Part shown: positions 43,009 through 51,949 of the stretch, one piece after another
Layout: each line of letters begins with the position of its first letter
Numbering within the stretch: the stretch's first letter is position 1
Source: Loktanella sp. 3ANDIMAR09
GTDB lineage: Bacteria > Pseudomonadota > Alphaproteobacteria > Rhodobacterales > Rhodobacteraceae
Direction: 5' to 3'
DNA: 64,000 nucleotides
Assembly: GCF_001420005.1 (NCBI RefSeq)
Contig: NZ_LJAK01000004.1
Coordinates: forward strand, 186,001-250,000
Made by a program: the position numbers and the translations under genes
Notes under the pieces: generated by a model
Seen by the model: only the letters and a program-made list of their open reading frames with translations
What the model was told of the DNA's origin: nothing
The model's database searches: none

Positions 43009-44615
43009 CGGTCATCTCCCTTGGTGCGGTCAAACTCTTGGGGCGTGTAGGCGAACCGCGTGAACCGCGCCTCGGCCCCCATGCCGGTGATGTCATAGGC
43101 CATCATGCCGACGAACGCGCCCGTAAATGACGCATGTTCCCCCTGCGCACCTTCGTCCGAGATATGCGAGGCATCGCGCGGTGGGCCCAGCGGTTGCGCA
43201 CCCTCGCCGGTATCAAAGTAAAACTGCTGATGCGCACCCGCGACCTGCACCGACAGCGTGACGGGGCCATCAGGGATCGGCACCGGCGCGATCGGATGAT
43301 CCAACGCGCCCGCAGGCCAGTCCCCGTTGCAAGAGATCAGCGTCAGGCACCGCTGACCGTCCTCGAACGTGATGAAAGCGCCGTGGAATTTGTGCCGGTT
43401 GTAGTAGGTGATCAGGCCCGCGCCCTGCTGATAGGACTGGGGCGTGAAATCAAGCGTGGTTTCCGCCGTATAGGCCGGGTCCTCTTGCCTGCGCGCGACA
43501 AGGGATTGTTCAAACCAGCTTCCGATGCTTTCGCGGCCCGTCAGGACCAGCGCACCATCGGCGATGCGGAACAGACGGTCAGGCCGTGGGGTGCGCAGCC
43601 ATTGGAATTCGGGCGGCAGGCTGTCGAAGCGGTCGTGGACCATCGCCCCGCGCGGATTTTGCGCGACCTCGACCTCCACGGTTTCCGGCGGCAGCAGGCT
43701 CCCGTTTTCCAGATACAGCCAGTCGTCGCGCCAGACGCAGCGGGCAATCCCCGTCTCGCGGCCCGTGGCGCAGAAAGGCTTGCCATCATGCATGACGGGT
43801 CGGCCCATCAGATAGGTATGCCATGCCGTGCCGTCCGGTGCCGCGACATACTGGCCGTGGCCTGCCCGCTGGATCGGATGTTCCGGCACGCCCTTGGTCG
43901 AGATGACGTGTTTGTCCGGGTGATCCTCATACGGGCCGTCGATCTGGCGGGACCGGGACAGGGTGACAGCGTGGTCATATCCCGTGCCGCCCTCTGCCGT
44001 GGTCAGGTAATACCAGCCGTTGCGTTTGAACAGATGCGGTGCCTCTGTCAGGCCACGGTCAGTGCCGTGGTAGATATTCGTCACGGGGCCGAACAGCCCG
44101 CGTGCAGGTGACCATTCCTGCAACAGGATACCATCGAAACGGTCGTTTGCAGGGTTCACGCCTGACCCGGCCTGACGGTGGTTCCACTGCATGTTCACGA
44201 ACCATTTGCGGCCGTCGTCATCGTGGAACAGCGATGGATCGAACCCGCTGGAATTCACATACCAAGGGTCGGACCAGTCGCCGTCGATCGTCCCACAAGT
44301 GGTGATGTAATTGTGGGCGTCCTTCCAGTCGCCCTCCAGCCGTTTGACATCGGTGTAGACCAGCCAGAACCGCTTGTCCGCGTAGGACAGACAAGGGGCC
44401 CAGATACCGCAACTGTCGGGATTGCCGCGCATGTCCAGCAGGGCCGCGCGGTTCAACGGCCGCGCCATCAGCGTCCAGTTCACCAGATCGCGGCTGTGGT
44501 GGATTTGCACGCCGGGATACCATTCGAATGTCGAGGTCGCGATGTAGTAATCATCGCCGACGCGGCAGATCGACGGGTCGGCGTTAAAGCCGGGCAGGAT
44601 CGGATTGCGGATCAT
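43005..44615 (-). CDS. Glycoside hydrolase family 43 (beta-xylosidase type)
   Basis: A 536-residue enzyme without a signal peptide, so probably cytoplasmic. The five-bladed propeller starts NPILPGFNADPS with catalytic base Asp13; Asp126 (SGFDPSLF) and acid Glu191 (GLTEAPHLF) complete the triad. The C-terminal part, about 330-530, is the beta-sandwich found in beta-xylosidases (GH43 subfamily 11 type). It should release xylose or arabinose from short oligosaccharides taken up by the operon's transporter. It overlaps its neighbours by four bases on both sides. Confidence 0.9.
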   Translation of the reverse strand: MIRNPILPGFNADPSICRVGDDYYIATSTFEWYPGVQIHHSRDLVNWTLMARPLNRAALLDMRGNPDSCGIWAPCLSYADKRFWLVYTDVKRLEGDWKDAHNYITTCGTIDGDWSDPWYVNSSGFDPSLFHDDDGRKWFVNMQWNHRQAGSGVNPANDRFDGILLQEWSPARGLFGPVTNIYHGTDRGLTEAPHLFKRNGWYYLTTAEGGTGYDHAVTLSRSRQIDGPYEDHPDKHVISTKGVPEHPIQRAGHGQYVAAPDGTAWHTYLMGRPVMHDGKPFCATGRETGIARCVWRDDWLYLENGSLLPPETVEVEVAQNPRGAMVHDRFDSLPPEFQWLRTPRPDRLFRIADGALVLTGRESIGSWFEQSLVARRQEDPAYTAETTLDFTPQSYQQGAGLITYYNRHKFHGAFITFEDGQRCLTLISCNGDWPAGALDHPIAPVPIPDGPVTLSVQVAGAHQQFYFDTGEGAQPLGPPRDASHISDEGAQGEHASFTGAFVGMMAYDITGMGAEARFTRFAYTPQEFDRTKGDDR

Positions 44616-45751
44616 GGCGCGTCCGCCAGCAATGCGCGTGCGTCGTCGGGGGACAGGGCCGCGGGACGGTCGCAGGTGGTGGCCATGTCGATGAATTTGC
44701 CGGTTTCGCCCGATTTCAGGATGCTGGTCATCACGTCCGTCACATGCACCGCCAGGTCGAGGGCGCAGCGATGCGGGCGGTCCGCCATGATCGCGGCAGC
44801 CATATCAGCCAGACCCGCCGTGCGGTAATTGGCGCGGGGGTCCTTGCCGTCCAACTCCCAGTTCACTTGGCCGAACGGATGATCCCAGACCGGCACTTCG
44901 GTGATCGTGCCGGCGGCGTCGGATTGTTCCAGCGCGCCACCAAAGTGGTTGGGGTCCGGCACGAACAGCGAACCATCAGTGCCGTAAAGCTCCATGTTCG
45001 CATGGCGGTGCGCCTTGACGTCCCAGCTGACGTTCAAAGTGATCGCGGCCCCGTTTTCAAATTCCAGCAACGCATGAATCGTCGTGGGCGTCTGCACCGG
45101 GATGGTTTCACCTGCACGTGGCTGCGACGTGATCGTCCGTTCGGTCTGGGCAGAGGTTGCGAGTGCGCCGACCCTTTTGACCGGGCCGATCAGCTGCACA
45201 AGGTTCGTGATGTAATACGGCCCCATGTCCAGCACCGGACCGCCACCGGGCTTGAAGAAAAAATCAGGGTTGGGATGCCACATTTCCATCCCCGGCCCCA
45301 TGAAGTGGGCTGTGCCGGAAGTGATCCGCCCAATGCCGCCGTCATCGATGATCTGCCGCGCCTGTTGGTGCGCACCGCCAAGAAACGTATCCGGGGCGGA
45401 CCCGATGCGCAGACCCTTGGCCGCTGCCAGATCCGTCAGCGATTTGCCCTGTTTCAGCGTCAGCACCAGCGGCTTTTCGGTATAGGCATGTTTGCCCGCG
45501 TCCAGAATGCGCTTGGTGACGTCATAGTGCGCATCGGGGATTGTCAGGTTGACGATGATGTCGATGTCGTCGGACGCCAGCAGGTCGGTCACGGTCCGCG
45601 CCTTGACCCCGAATTCAGCAGCCCGCGCAAGGGCTACCTCCTCGTTCATGTCGGACACCGCGACAAAGCGGATGTCCTTGAAGGTCGGCGCAAGGCCCAG
45701 GTAGGCGGCAGAGATATTGCCGCAGCCGATCAGACCGATGTTCATGGTCAT
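44612..45751 (-). CDS. Gfo/Idh/MocA family oxidoreductase
   Basis: A 379-residue NAD(P)-dependent dehydrogenase. The Rossmann motif is IGLIGCGNISAAYL near 4-17, the EKPLVLTLKQG region near 92-102 holds the catalytic Lys, and the C-terminal domain carries the family's GGGPVLDMGPYY segment near 167-178. It would oxidise or epimerise a sugar derived from the glycan. Coupled to the GH43 gene downstream and 11 bases after the upstream isomerase. Confidence 0.9.
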   Translation of the reverse strand: MTMNIGLIGCGNISAAYLGLAPTFKDIRFVAVSDMNEEVALARAAEFGVKARTVTDLLASDDIDIIVNLTIPDAHYDVTKRILDAGKHAYTEKPLVLTLKQGKSLTDLAAAKGLRIGSAPDTFLGGAHQQARQIIDDGGIGRITSGTAHFMGPGMEMWHPNPDFFFKPGGGPVLDMGPYYITNLVQLIGPVKRVGALATSAQTERTITSQPRAGETIPVQTPTTIHALLEFENGAAITLNVSWDVKAHRHANMELYGTDGSLFVPDPNHFGGALEQSDAAGTITEVPVWDHPFGQVNWELDGKDPRANYRTAGLADMAAAIMADRPHRCALDLAVHVTDVMTSILKSGETGKFIDMATTCDRPAALSPDDARALLADAP

Positions 45752-45762
45752 GGGAAGTATCC

Positions 45763-46506
45763 TTACAGCGAATTCATGTAGGTCAGCGCGCGTTCGGCGA
45801 ACCGTTGGTCAGAGGATGGCTTGTCGTGTTCCATGATGAACAGATCGCAGCCAGCGGCCTTGAGTGCCGCAAAATGCGCGGGCCAATCCAGCGTGCCGTG
45901 ACCGGCATCCGCCCAACCGTCCTCGTCCGCGTTTTCGCCGGCGGGCGCGCGGTCCTTGACGTGGGCAGAGATCAGCCGGTCGCCGTATTGGTCGATGACG
46001 CTGCCCGGATCGGTGCCTGCAACGGCAGCCCAGGCAACGTCGAATTCAAAACCAACAGCAGGATCGGCCAGTATCAGATCGATGGGGCGTTCGCCTGTGG
46101 GCAGCGCCATGAATTCGAAATCATGGTTGTGCCAGCCAAATTCGAAACCATCGTCCTGCAAGGGTTTGCCCGCCGCGGCCAGACGCTTGCCGAAATCGTC
46201 CCAGCCTGCTGCATCGGTGGGGCGATCGTCGGGCATCAGGAACGGCACGACGATCTTGTTGATCCCCAGACCGCGAGCGATGCGTGTGACCTCTGCGCGG
46301 TTATTTTCGACCAGATCAAAGGCGAAATGGCCCGACGGCATCGTCAGCCCGGTGTCGGCCATCGCCTTGCGGGTGGCGTCGAGGTCCTCATACACGGGGC
46401 CATAGCCTTCGACGTGGGCGTAGCCCAGATCGGCCAGCATTTTCAGCGTATCGGCCAGCGGGCCAAAGTTTCGCGAGCTGTAGAGTTGGTAGGAAAATCC
46501 GGTCAT
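45763..46506 (-). CDS. Sugar phosphate isomerase/epimerase family protein (short)
   Basis: A 247-residue TIM-barrel protein related to the 350-residue isomerase at the operon end. Likely metal and substrate residues are in GWHNHDFEF, FEFDVAWAAVAG, ISAHVKDRAP and LFIMEHDKPSSD. It lies between the beta-mannosidase and the oxidoreductase and probably works with the latter on an oxidised sugar. Substrate unknown. Confidence 0.85.
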   Translation of the reverse strand: MTGFSYQLYSSRNFGPLADTLKMLADLGYAHVEGYGPVYEDLDATRKAMADTGLTMPSGHFAFDLVENNRAEVTRIARGLGINKIVVPFLMPDDRPTDAAGWDDFGKRLAAAGKPLQDDGFEFGWHNHDFEFMALPTGERPIDLILADPAVGFEFDVAWAAVAGTDPGSVIDQYGDRLISAHVKDRAPAGENADEDGWADAGHGTLDWPAHFAALKAAGCDLFIMEHDKPSSDQRFAERALTYMNSL

Positions 46507-46517
46507 GTCGGGGCCTT

Positions 46518-48899
46518 TCAGGAATGATACGTCGCGCTGTGCAGGTCGCGCAGCGTGAATGATGGGGTGATGTCGGGGTTGGCCGGGGTGAACCGCAGGG
46601 TCGCGGTATGGCCGGGGCCAAGGTGAATTGCGTTGCGGTCAAACCGACCGGGGGTATCGGCCTCTGCCGTGACGAAAAATGCCATGGCCTGCGCCGTGAT
46701 GGACAGGACCCAAATGTCGCCGTCGCGGCTGGTCTGACAATTCAGGCGGGCGGGCAGCAGGTCATAGGCCTTGTAGGGTTTCGGGGCAAAGACATCGCCG
46801 CCCTTGCTGCCGTCGCTGGCCGTCCAGCCGAACGACAGCATCTCTTGCGGTTTCAGATCGCTGGCCTTGATGCGCAGCAATTGTGTTGCATGGTCATCGA
46901 CCTGAGCAGCCCCCTGCCCCAGTTCGCGCGCTGTCCCGTCCATCGCGCAGGCATGGGCCGTGATCGACAGGTCCAATGGACTGCCGGTGTCGTTGATCCC
47001 GCGCAGCACGAGGTCGTCACCGTCCGGCATCACGACAACGGTGACGGGGGCGTAGAAATCGCGGCTCAGATGGTGAAGCACCTTCCATCCGCCGCCATAA
47101 TCAAGCGAAGCCCATGAACACACGGGCCATGTGTCATTGAGCTGCCATATCAACGTGCCCATGCAATGTGGTTTCAGCCCGCGCCAGTGGGTGACAGCGG
47201 TCTTGATCGCCAGCGCCTGCTGCACCTGAGAGACATAGACGAAATTCTCGAAATCCACGGGAAAGCGGAAATAGCGGAACATGGTTTCCGCGATGCGCGC
47301 GTTGCCGCCAGCGTTTTTCTGATGCGCCTCCATCACCGGGGCGGCGATGTTGAAATCGGCGGGGTCTGCGAATTGGCGGATCACGTCCATCGACGGATAG
47401 CTTTGGAACCCGAATTCGGAACAGAACCGGGGCGACACGTCGCGGTAGTGGTCGAAATCGCGGCCTTCGTGCCAGACCGACCAGAAATGCATGTCACCGC
47501 TGCTGTCATCGTGCCACGCATCCCCGAACGACAGCGGCCCGGTCGATGGGCTGGATGGCCACCAGTTGGCAGCGGGATCGGTATCGCGCAGCGCGTCCTC
47601 GATACAGCGGTTCAAGCGGTCGTAATTCACCAGATAGCGGTCGCGGTCGTCGATGCTGACGTCATACCAGGTCAGTGCGCCGACCAGTTCATTGTCGCCG
47701 CACCACAGCGCCAGACAGGCGTGATGATGCATCCGCGCGACGTTGTCGTGAACCTCGGCTCGCACCTCGGCCAAATAGGCCGCATCGGATGGATAGAGGT
47801 TGCAGGCGAACATGAAATCCTGCCAGACCAGCAAGCCCATTTCGTCGCAAGCATCATAAAAGCTGTCAGGCTCGTACCGTCCACCGCCCCAGATGCGGAT
47901 CATGTTCATGTTGGCGTCGACTGCGGATTGCAGCAGGTCGCGCGTCTTGGCGTCGGTGATCCGGCCCGGCAGCGCATCGGCGGGGATCCAGTTGGCCCCC
48001 TTGCAAAAGATGCAGCGCCCGTTGACCCGGATCTTGAACCCAAGCCCTGCGGCGTCGGGTTCAGTCACCAACTCCATCCTGCGCAGGCCGATGCGGCGGT
48101 GTGCCGTGGCGGCCCCTGCCGTGACGCACAGATCATAAAGCGGCTGGCCACCCTGCCCGGCAGGCCACCAAAGCTGCGGGTCGTCGATCCGAACCGTTAC
48201 TTCGGCAAAACCATCGTCAGTCTCGGCGGTCAGAACCTGCCCGTCCAGTTCAACCGTGACCGGGCCCGCGTGATTGCTGGTGTGGACGCCCACCGTGACG
48301 GTCACGCCGTCGCCGTGATCCTGCGCGATGGCCAGCCGGTCGATGCGCGGCGCGGCACTGGGTTCCAGCCGCAGCGCGCCATAGACACCAGAGGTCGCCA
48401 GCGCGATGTTCCAGTCCCAGCCGAAATCGCAGGCCGGTTTGCGCAGAAAGTTTCCGTAGGGGATCGGGCAGTTCTTTGACCACGGCACAGCAAAGGGATG
48501 CGCGTCCGATAGGGCCTTGCCCGCCGCGACTGGCGAATGGAAGGTGATCGCGATCTCGTTGGTCCCGACCCGCGCCACATGGCCCAGCGCAACGCGGTAG
48601 CTGCGAAATGCGTTCGCGGCCTCCAGCACCACCGTCCCGTTCACTCGTATCGTTGCCACGGTATCGAGTTCCGAAATCACCAGATCGACATCGGTATCGT
48701 CCAGCGTGAACGCTTTATGGGCCGTCCAGTCCTGTTCGCAAATCCAGCGCAGATCGTATTCGTTCTGACCTGCATAGGGATCGGGGATCGCACCCGCGGT
48801 GTGCAGCGCCGTCACGATGTCACCCGGCAGGGTCATCGGAACGGCATGCCCGCCATCGACGGATTGCAGGGTCCAGCTGCCAGACAGGTCGCGTGGCAT
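46518..48899 (-). CDS. Beta-mannosidase, glycoside hydrolase family 2
   Basis: A 793-residue enzyme without a signal peptide. The GH2 layout is clear: sugar-binding N-terminal domain (about 1-170), immunoglobulin-like domain (about 180-275), TIM barrel (about 280-590) and C-terminal domains. NMIRIWGGGRYEPDSFYDACDEMGLLVWQD (shown by its core RIWGGGRYEPDSFY at 335-348) is typical of beta-mannosidases; acid/base Glu404 is in WCGDNE and the nucleophile Glu495 in FCSEFGFQSYPS. It splits beta-mannosides, so with GH43 it points to a mixed mannose- and xylose-containing glycan. It overlaps the ATPase stop by one base. Confidence 0.92.
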   Translation of the reverse strand: MPRDLSGSWTLQSVDGGHAVPMTLPGDIVTALHTAGAIPDPYAGQNEYDLRWICEQDWTAHKAFTLDDTDVDLVISELDTVATIRVNGTVVLEAANAFRSYRVALGHVARVGTNEIAITFHSPVAAGKALSDAHPFAVPWSKNCPIPYGNFLRKPACDFGWDWNIALATSGVYGALRLEPSAAPRIDRLAIAQDHGDGVTVTVGVHTSNHAGPVTVELDGQVLTAETDDGFAEVTVRIDDPQLWWPAGQGGQPLYDLCVTAGAATAHRRIGLRRMELVTEPDAAGLGFKIRVNGRCIFCKGANWIPADALPGRITDAKTRDLLQSAVDANMNMIRIWGGGRYEPDSFYDACDEMGLLVWQDFMFACNLYPSDAAYLAEVRAEVHDNVARMHHHACLALWCGDNELVGALTWYDVSIDDRDRYLVNYDRLNRCIEDALRDTDPAANWWPSSPSTGPLSFGDAWHDDSSGDMHFWSVWHEGRDFDHYRDVSPRFCSEFGFQSYPSMDVIRQFADPADFNIAAPVMEAHQKNAGGNARIAETMFRYFRFPVDFENFVYVSQVQQALAIKTAVTHWRGLKPHCMGTLIWQLNDTWPVCSWASLDYGGGWKVLHHLSRDFYAPVTVVVMPDGDDLVLRGINDTGSPLDLSITAHACAMDGTARELGQGAAQVDDHATQLLRIKASDLKPQEMLSFGWTASDGSKGGDVFAPKPYKAYDLLPARLNCQTSRDGDIWVLSITAQAMAFFVTAEADTPGRFDRNAIHLGPGHTATLRFTPANPDITPSFTLRDLHSATYHS

Positions 48900-49987
48900 T
48901 ACAGACGCGCCTCTGTTTCCTTGTCAAAGAGTGATGCAGCACCGGGATCGATCCCGATCATCAACCTGTCACCGGCCCTGACCTGTGCCTGGCCGTCCAT
49001 GCGCACCCGCATGGTCTGTCCGCCAAAGGCGCAGTGCACCAGCGTATCGGACCCCATCGGTTCCACCAGATCGGCTATGACCTCTGCCTTGTAGGGCGCG
49101 GAACGCAGGTTGTCGCCCGTCATGACGTGTTCCGGGCGGATGCCGATGATTGCGGGCCGAACGGACGCGGGCCGCTGGGCAAATTCATAGGTGCCGAGTG
49201 GCAAATCGTGATCGGGAATGCGGATCACGTCACCCTCGACCGTGCCGTCAAAGAACGTCATCGATGGCGATCCGATGAAATCCGCCACATACAGGTTCTG
49301 CGGTTTGCCATAGATTTCGGCGGGGGTTCCCAGCTGCATGATCTTGCCGCCTTTCATGATCGCGATGCGATCAGCCAGCGTCATCGCCTCGACCTGATCG
49401 TGGGTAACATAGATCATCGTGTTTTGCAGGTTGTTGTGCAGCCGTTTCAGTTCCACGCGCAGATCGGCGCGCAGTTTTGCATCCAGATTGGACAGCGGTT
49501 CGTCGAACAGGAAAACCTCGACATCGCGCACCAGCGCCCGACCGATGGCGACCCGCTGGCGCTGACCGCCGGACAGCGCACCCGGCTTGCGTTTCAACAA
49601 GGGTTCGATTTGCAGAATTTCGGCCGCACGCGCCACGCGTTTGGCGATCTCGGCCTTGGGCACCCGTGCATTGCGCAGGCCAAACGTCAGGTTCCCCTCG
49701 ACCGTCATCTGCGGATACAGCGCATAACTTTGAAACACCATGCCTATGCCGCGTTCGCTGGGTTCGGCCCAGGTCACGTTGCGGCCCTTGATCCAGATCT
49801 GGCCGTCGGTCGGTTCCAAGAGGCCCGCGATGACATTCAGCAGCGTGGATTTCCCACAGCCGGACGACCCCAGCAGCACCAGAAATTCACCATCACCAAT
49901 ATCGAGGTTCAGGTTTTGCAGCACCTTGACCGCGCCAAACGACAGGTCGAGGTTCTTGATCGAAACAGACGGATTGAGAAGGGTCAC
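48899..49987 (-). CDS. Carbohydrate ABC transporter ATPase, UgpC/MalK type
   Basis: A 362-residue ATPase with Walker A GSSGCGKST near 39-47, signature LSGGQRQRV near 137-145, Walker B VFLFDEPLSNLDA near 156-168 and a C-terminal regulatory TOBE region (IGIRPEHVM near 288). The start used is the GTG at 49987, with AAAGGA before it; another in-frame GTG at 50008 lies inside the preceding permease gene and has a poorer signal. It energises the two permeases upstream. Confidence 0.9.
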   Translation of the reverse strand: MTLLNPSVSIKNLDLSFGAVKVLQNLNLDIGDGEFLVLLGSSGCGKSTLLNVIAGLLEPTDGQIWIKGRNVTWAEPSERGIGMVFQSYALYPQMTVEGNLTFGLRNARVPKAEIAKRVARAAEILQIEPLLKRKPGALSGGQRQRVAIGRALVRDVEVFLFDEPLSNLDAKLRADLRVELKRLHNNLQNTMIYVTHDQVEAMTLADRIAIMKGGKIMQLGTPAEIYGKPQNLYVADFIGSPSMTFFDGTVEGDVIRIPDHDLPLGTYEFAQRPASVRPAIIGIRPEHVMTGDNLRSAPYKAEVIADLVEPMGSDTLVHCAFGGQTMRVRMDGQAQVRAGDRLMIGIDPGAASLFDKETEARL

Positions 49988-49991
49988 CAGA

Positions 49992-50936
49992 TTATCCTTT
50001 GACAGCACCCGCAGCGATGCCGCGCACGAAAAGTTTGCCGGACGCGAAGTAGATCACGAGCGGGACGAGACCGGTCAGCAAGGTCGCTGCCATGTTGACG
50101 TTGTATTCCTTGACCCCCTGAACGGAGTTGACGATGTTGTTCAGCTGCACCGTCATCGGGTAGCGCTCTGGGGACGAGGTGAACGTCACCCCGAACAGGA
50201 AATCGTTCCAGATACCTGTCACCTGAATGATGAGAGCGACCACAAAGATCGGCAGCGACATCGGCAACATGATCCGAAAGAAGATCGCCCAGAACCCGGC
50301 ACCGTCGACACGGGCGGCCTTGAACAACTCCTCCGGGATGGACGCGAAATAATTGCGGAACAGCAGCGTGTTGATCGGCATGCCGAACGCCACGTGCACC
50401 AGAACAAGTCCCGTCAACGACCCATACAGCCCCGCCTCGCGCAGCATGATGACGATGGGGTACAGCATCACCTGATACGGGATGAACGCGCCGATCATCA
50501 GCAGTGTGAAAAACACCTCGGACCCGCGGAATTTCCACATCGACAGCGCGTAGCCGTTCACCGACGCGATGGCGACCGACAGGATCACGGACGGGATCAG
50601 GATCTGAAACGAATTCCAGAACCCACGCGACAGGCCGTCACAGTTGATGCCGGTGCAGGCTTCTTGCCAGGCCTTGACCCAAGGCTGAAACGTCACTTCG
50701 AGCGGTGGGGCAAAGATATTGCCGACACGGATTTCGGGCATCCCCTTCAGAGATGTGACGATCATCACATAAAGCGGCAGCGCATAGTAAAGGGCGACCA
50801 CAAACAGCGTGCCGTAGATGATGATGTTGCTGCGGCTGAACCGCCGGACTGGTTTGGGCCCGCGCGGGCTGTCCAGCAGTGCAGTGACCGGCTGCTCCGC
50901 CGCCTTGGTCGCAGCTAAAATACCAACATCAGCCAT
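49992..50936 (-). CDS. Carbohydrate ABC transporter permease, MalG type
   Basis: A 314-residue permease with a first membrane helix near 36-60, a periplasmic loop containing a Cys (EACTGINCDG) and a standard MetI-like core; the EAA loop lies near 200-225 (EELFKAARVDGAGFWAIFFR). It overlaps the preceding permease by eight bases. It forms half of the glycan-oligosaccharide pore. Confidence 0.9.
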   Translation of the reverse strand: MADVGILAATKAAEQPVTALLDSPRGPKPVRRFSRSNIIIYGTLFVVALYYALPLYVMIVTSLKGMPEIRVGNIFAPPLEVTFQPWVKAWQEACTGINCDGLSRGFWNSFQILIPSVILSVAIASVNGYALSMWKFRGSEVFFTLLMIGAFIPYQVMLYPIVIMLREAGLYGSLTGLVLVHVAFGMPINTLLFRNYFASIPEELFKAARVDGAGFWAIFFRIMLPMSLPIFVVALIIQVTGIWNDFLFGVTFTSSPERYPMTVQLNNIVNSVQGVKEYNVNMAATLLTGLVPLVIYFASGKLFVRGIAAGAVKG

Positions 50937-51858
50937 GCTTTTTGCCCCCGAATTCCAGATAGGCCCACGGGATCAGAATGATCACGACCATCACCAACAT
51001 CATGGTCGAGGCAGCAAAGCCCTGACCCAGATTCTGACCGCCGAACATGGCGGTCATCACGTATTTCGCCGGAACCTCTGAACTGATGCCCGGCCCGCCA
51101 GAGGTCTGCGCCACCACCAGATCATAGAGTTTCACGATCCCCGCACCGATCAGAACCAAAGAGGTGACGAACACCGGCCGCATCATCGGGATGATTACGC
51201 GGATGTAGGTTTTCACGGTGCCGATGCCGTCGACGCGGGCGGCCTTCCAGATGTCCTCGTCGATGCCGCGCAGGCCCGCCAGCATGATGCACATGATCAA
51301 CCCGGTTCCCTGCCACAGACCTGCGATCAGCAGACCGAACATCACGATGTCGGGGTTGTTCAACGGGTCGAAACTGAACCCCGTCCATCCCATCTCCCGC
51401 ACGACGTTCTGCAGGCCCAGTTCAGGGTTCAGGATCCATTGCCACACCAGCCCCGTGACGATGAACGACAGTGCAAAAGGATAGAGGAAAATGGACCGGA
51501 ACACCGCCTCGCCCCGGATCTTGCGATCCAGCAGTGCGGCGAGCGTAAAGCCGATGACAAGCGTCCCGATCAGGCTGAAAAACCCGTAGATCGCGAGGTT
51601 TTCGATCGACACGATCCATTTGCGGCTGGACCACAGGCGTTCGTATTGATCGAGGCCAGCCCACGACAGGCGCGGCAGCAGCCCGGATTTCGTGAACGAG
51701 TAGATCACCGTCCATATCGTTCCGCCCAAAAAGACGACGACGGCCGTAAAAATCAGCGGTAGCATCGCAATCTTTGACGGCAGATTGCGGAAAAGACGCG
51801 ACGGACGGCGCGCTGCGGCGCGATCCCCGGCATCGGGGCGGCTGTCAGAAATGGTCAT
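50929..51858 (-). CDS. Carbohydrate ABC transporter permease, MalF type
   Basis: A 309-residue permease with a polar lead of about 30 residues and six hydrophobic helices. The EAA loop (DEDIWKAARVDGIGTVKTYI) is near 200-220. The start at 51858 is chosen because it agrees with family length; a longer frame only adds the intergenic stem-loop region. Together with the following MalG-type gene it forms the membrane channel. Confidence 0.88.
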   Translation of the reverse strand: MTISDSRPDAGDRAAARRPSRLFRNLPSKIAMLPLIFTAVVVFLGGTIWTVIYSFTKSGLLPRLSWAGLDQYERLWSSRKWIVSIENLAIYGFFSLIGTLVIGFTLAALLDRKIRGEAVFRSIFLYPFALSFIVTGLVWQWILNPELGLQNVVREMGWTGFSFDPLNNPDIVMFGLLIAGLWQGTGLIMCIMLAGLRGIDEDIWKAARVDGIGTVKTYIRVIIPMMRPVFVTSLVLIGAGIVKLYDLVVAQTSGGPGISSEVPAKYVMTAMFGGQNLGQGFAASTMMLVMVVIILIPWAYLEFGGKKHG

Positions 51859-51912
51859 GATGTGCCCCCAGGGGTCGTTGGCATCGCGAAATGGCCGCAT
51901 GGCCGGAAATGC

Positions 51913-51940
51913 GAACGGACGGCACAAGGGCCGTCCGTTC
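51913..51940 (-). other. Stem-loop between binding-protein and permease genes
   Basis: An 11-bp perfect stem, GAACGGACGGC (51913-51923) with GCCGTCCGTTC (51930-51940), has a 6-nt loop. It lies 9 nt after the binding-protein stop on the minus strand, has no T tract, and recalls the malE-malF type element that favours high binding-protein expression. Confidence 0.7.
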
Positions 51941-51949
51941 CACGACGCT

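Noticed and set aside
49987-50008. Earlier GTG start (50008) of the glycan ATPase
   Set aside because: It lies within the preceding permease gene and lacks a Shine-Dalgarno, while AAAGGA precedes the GTG at 49987.
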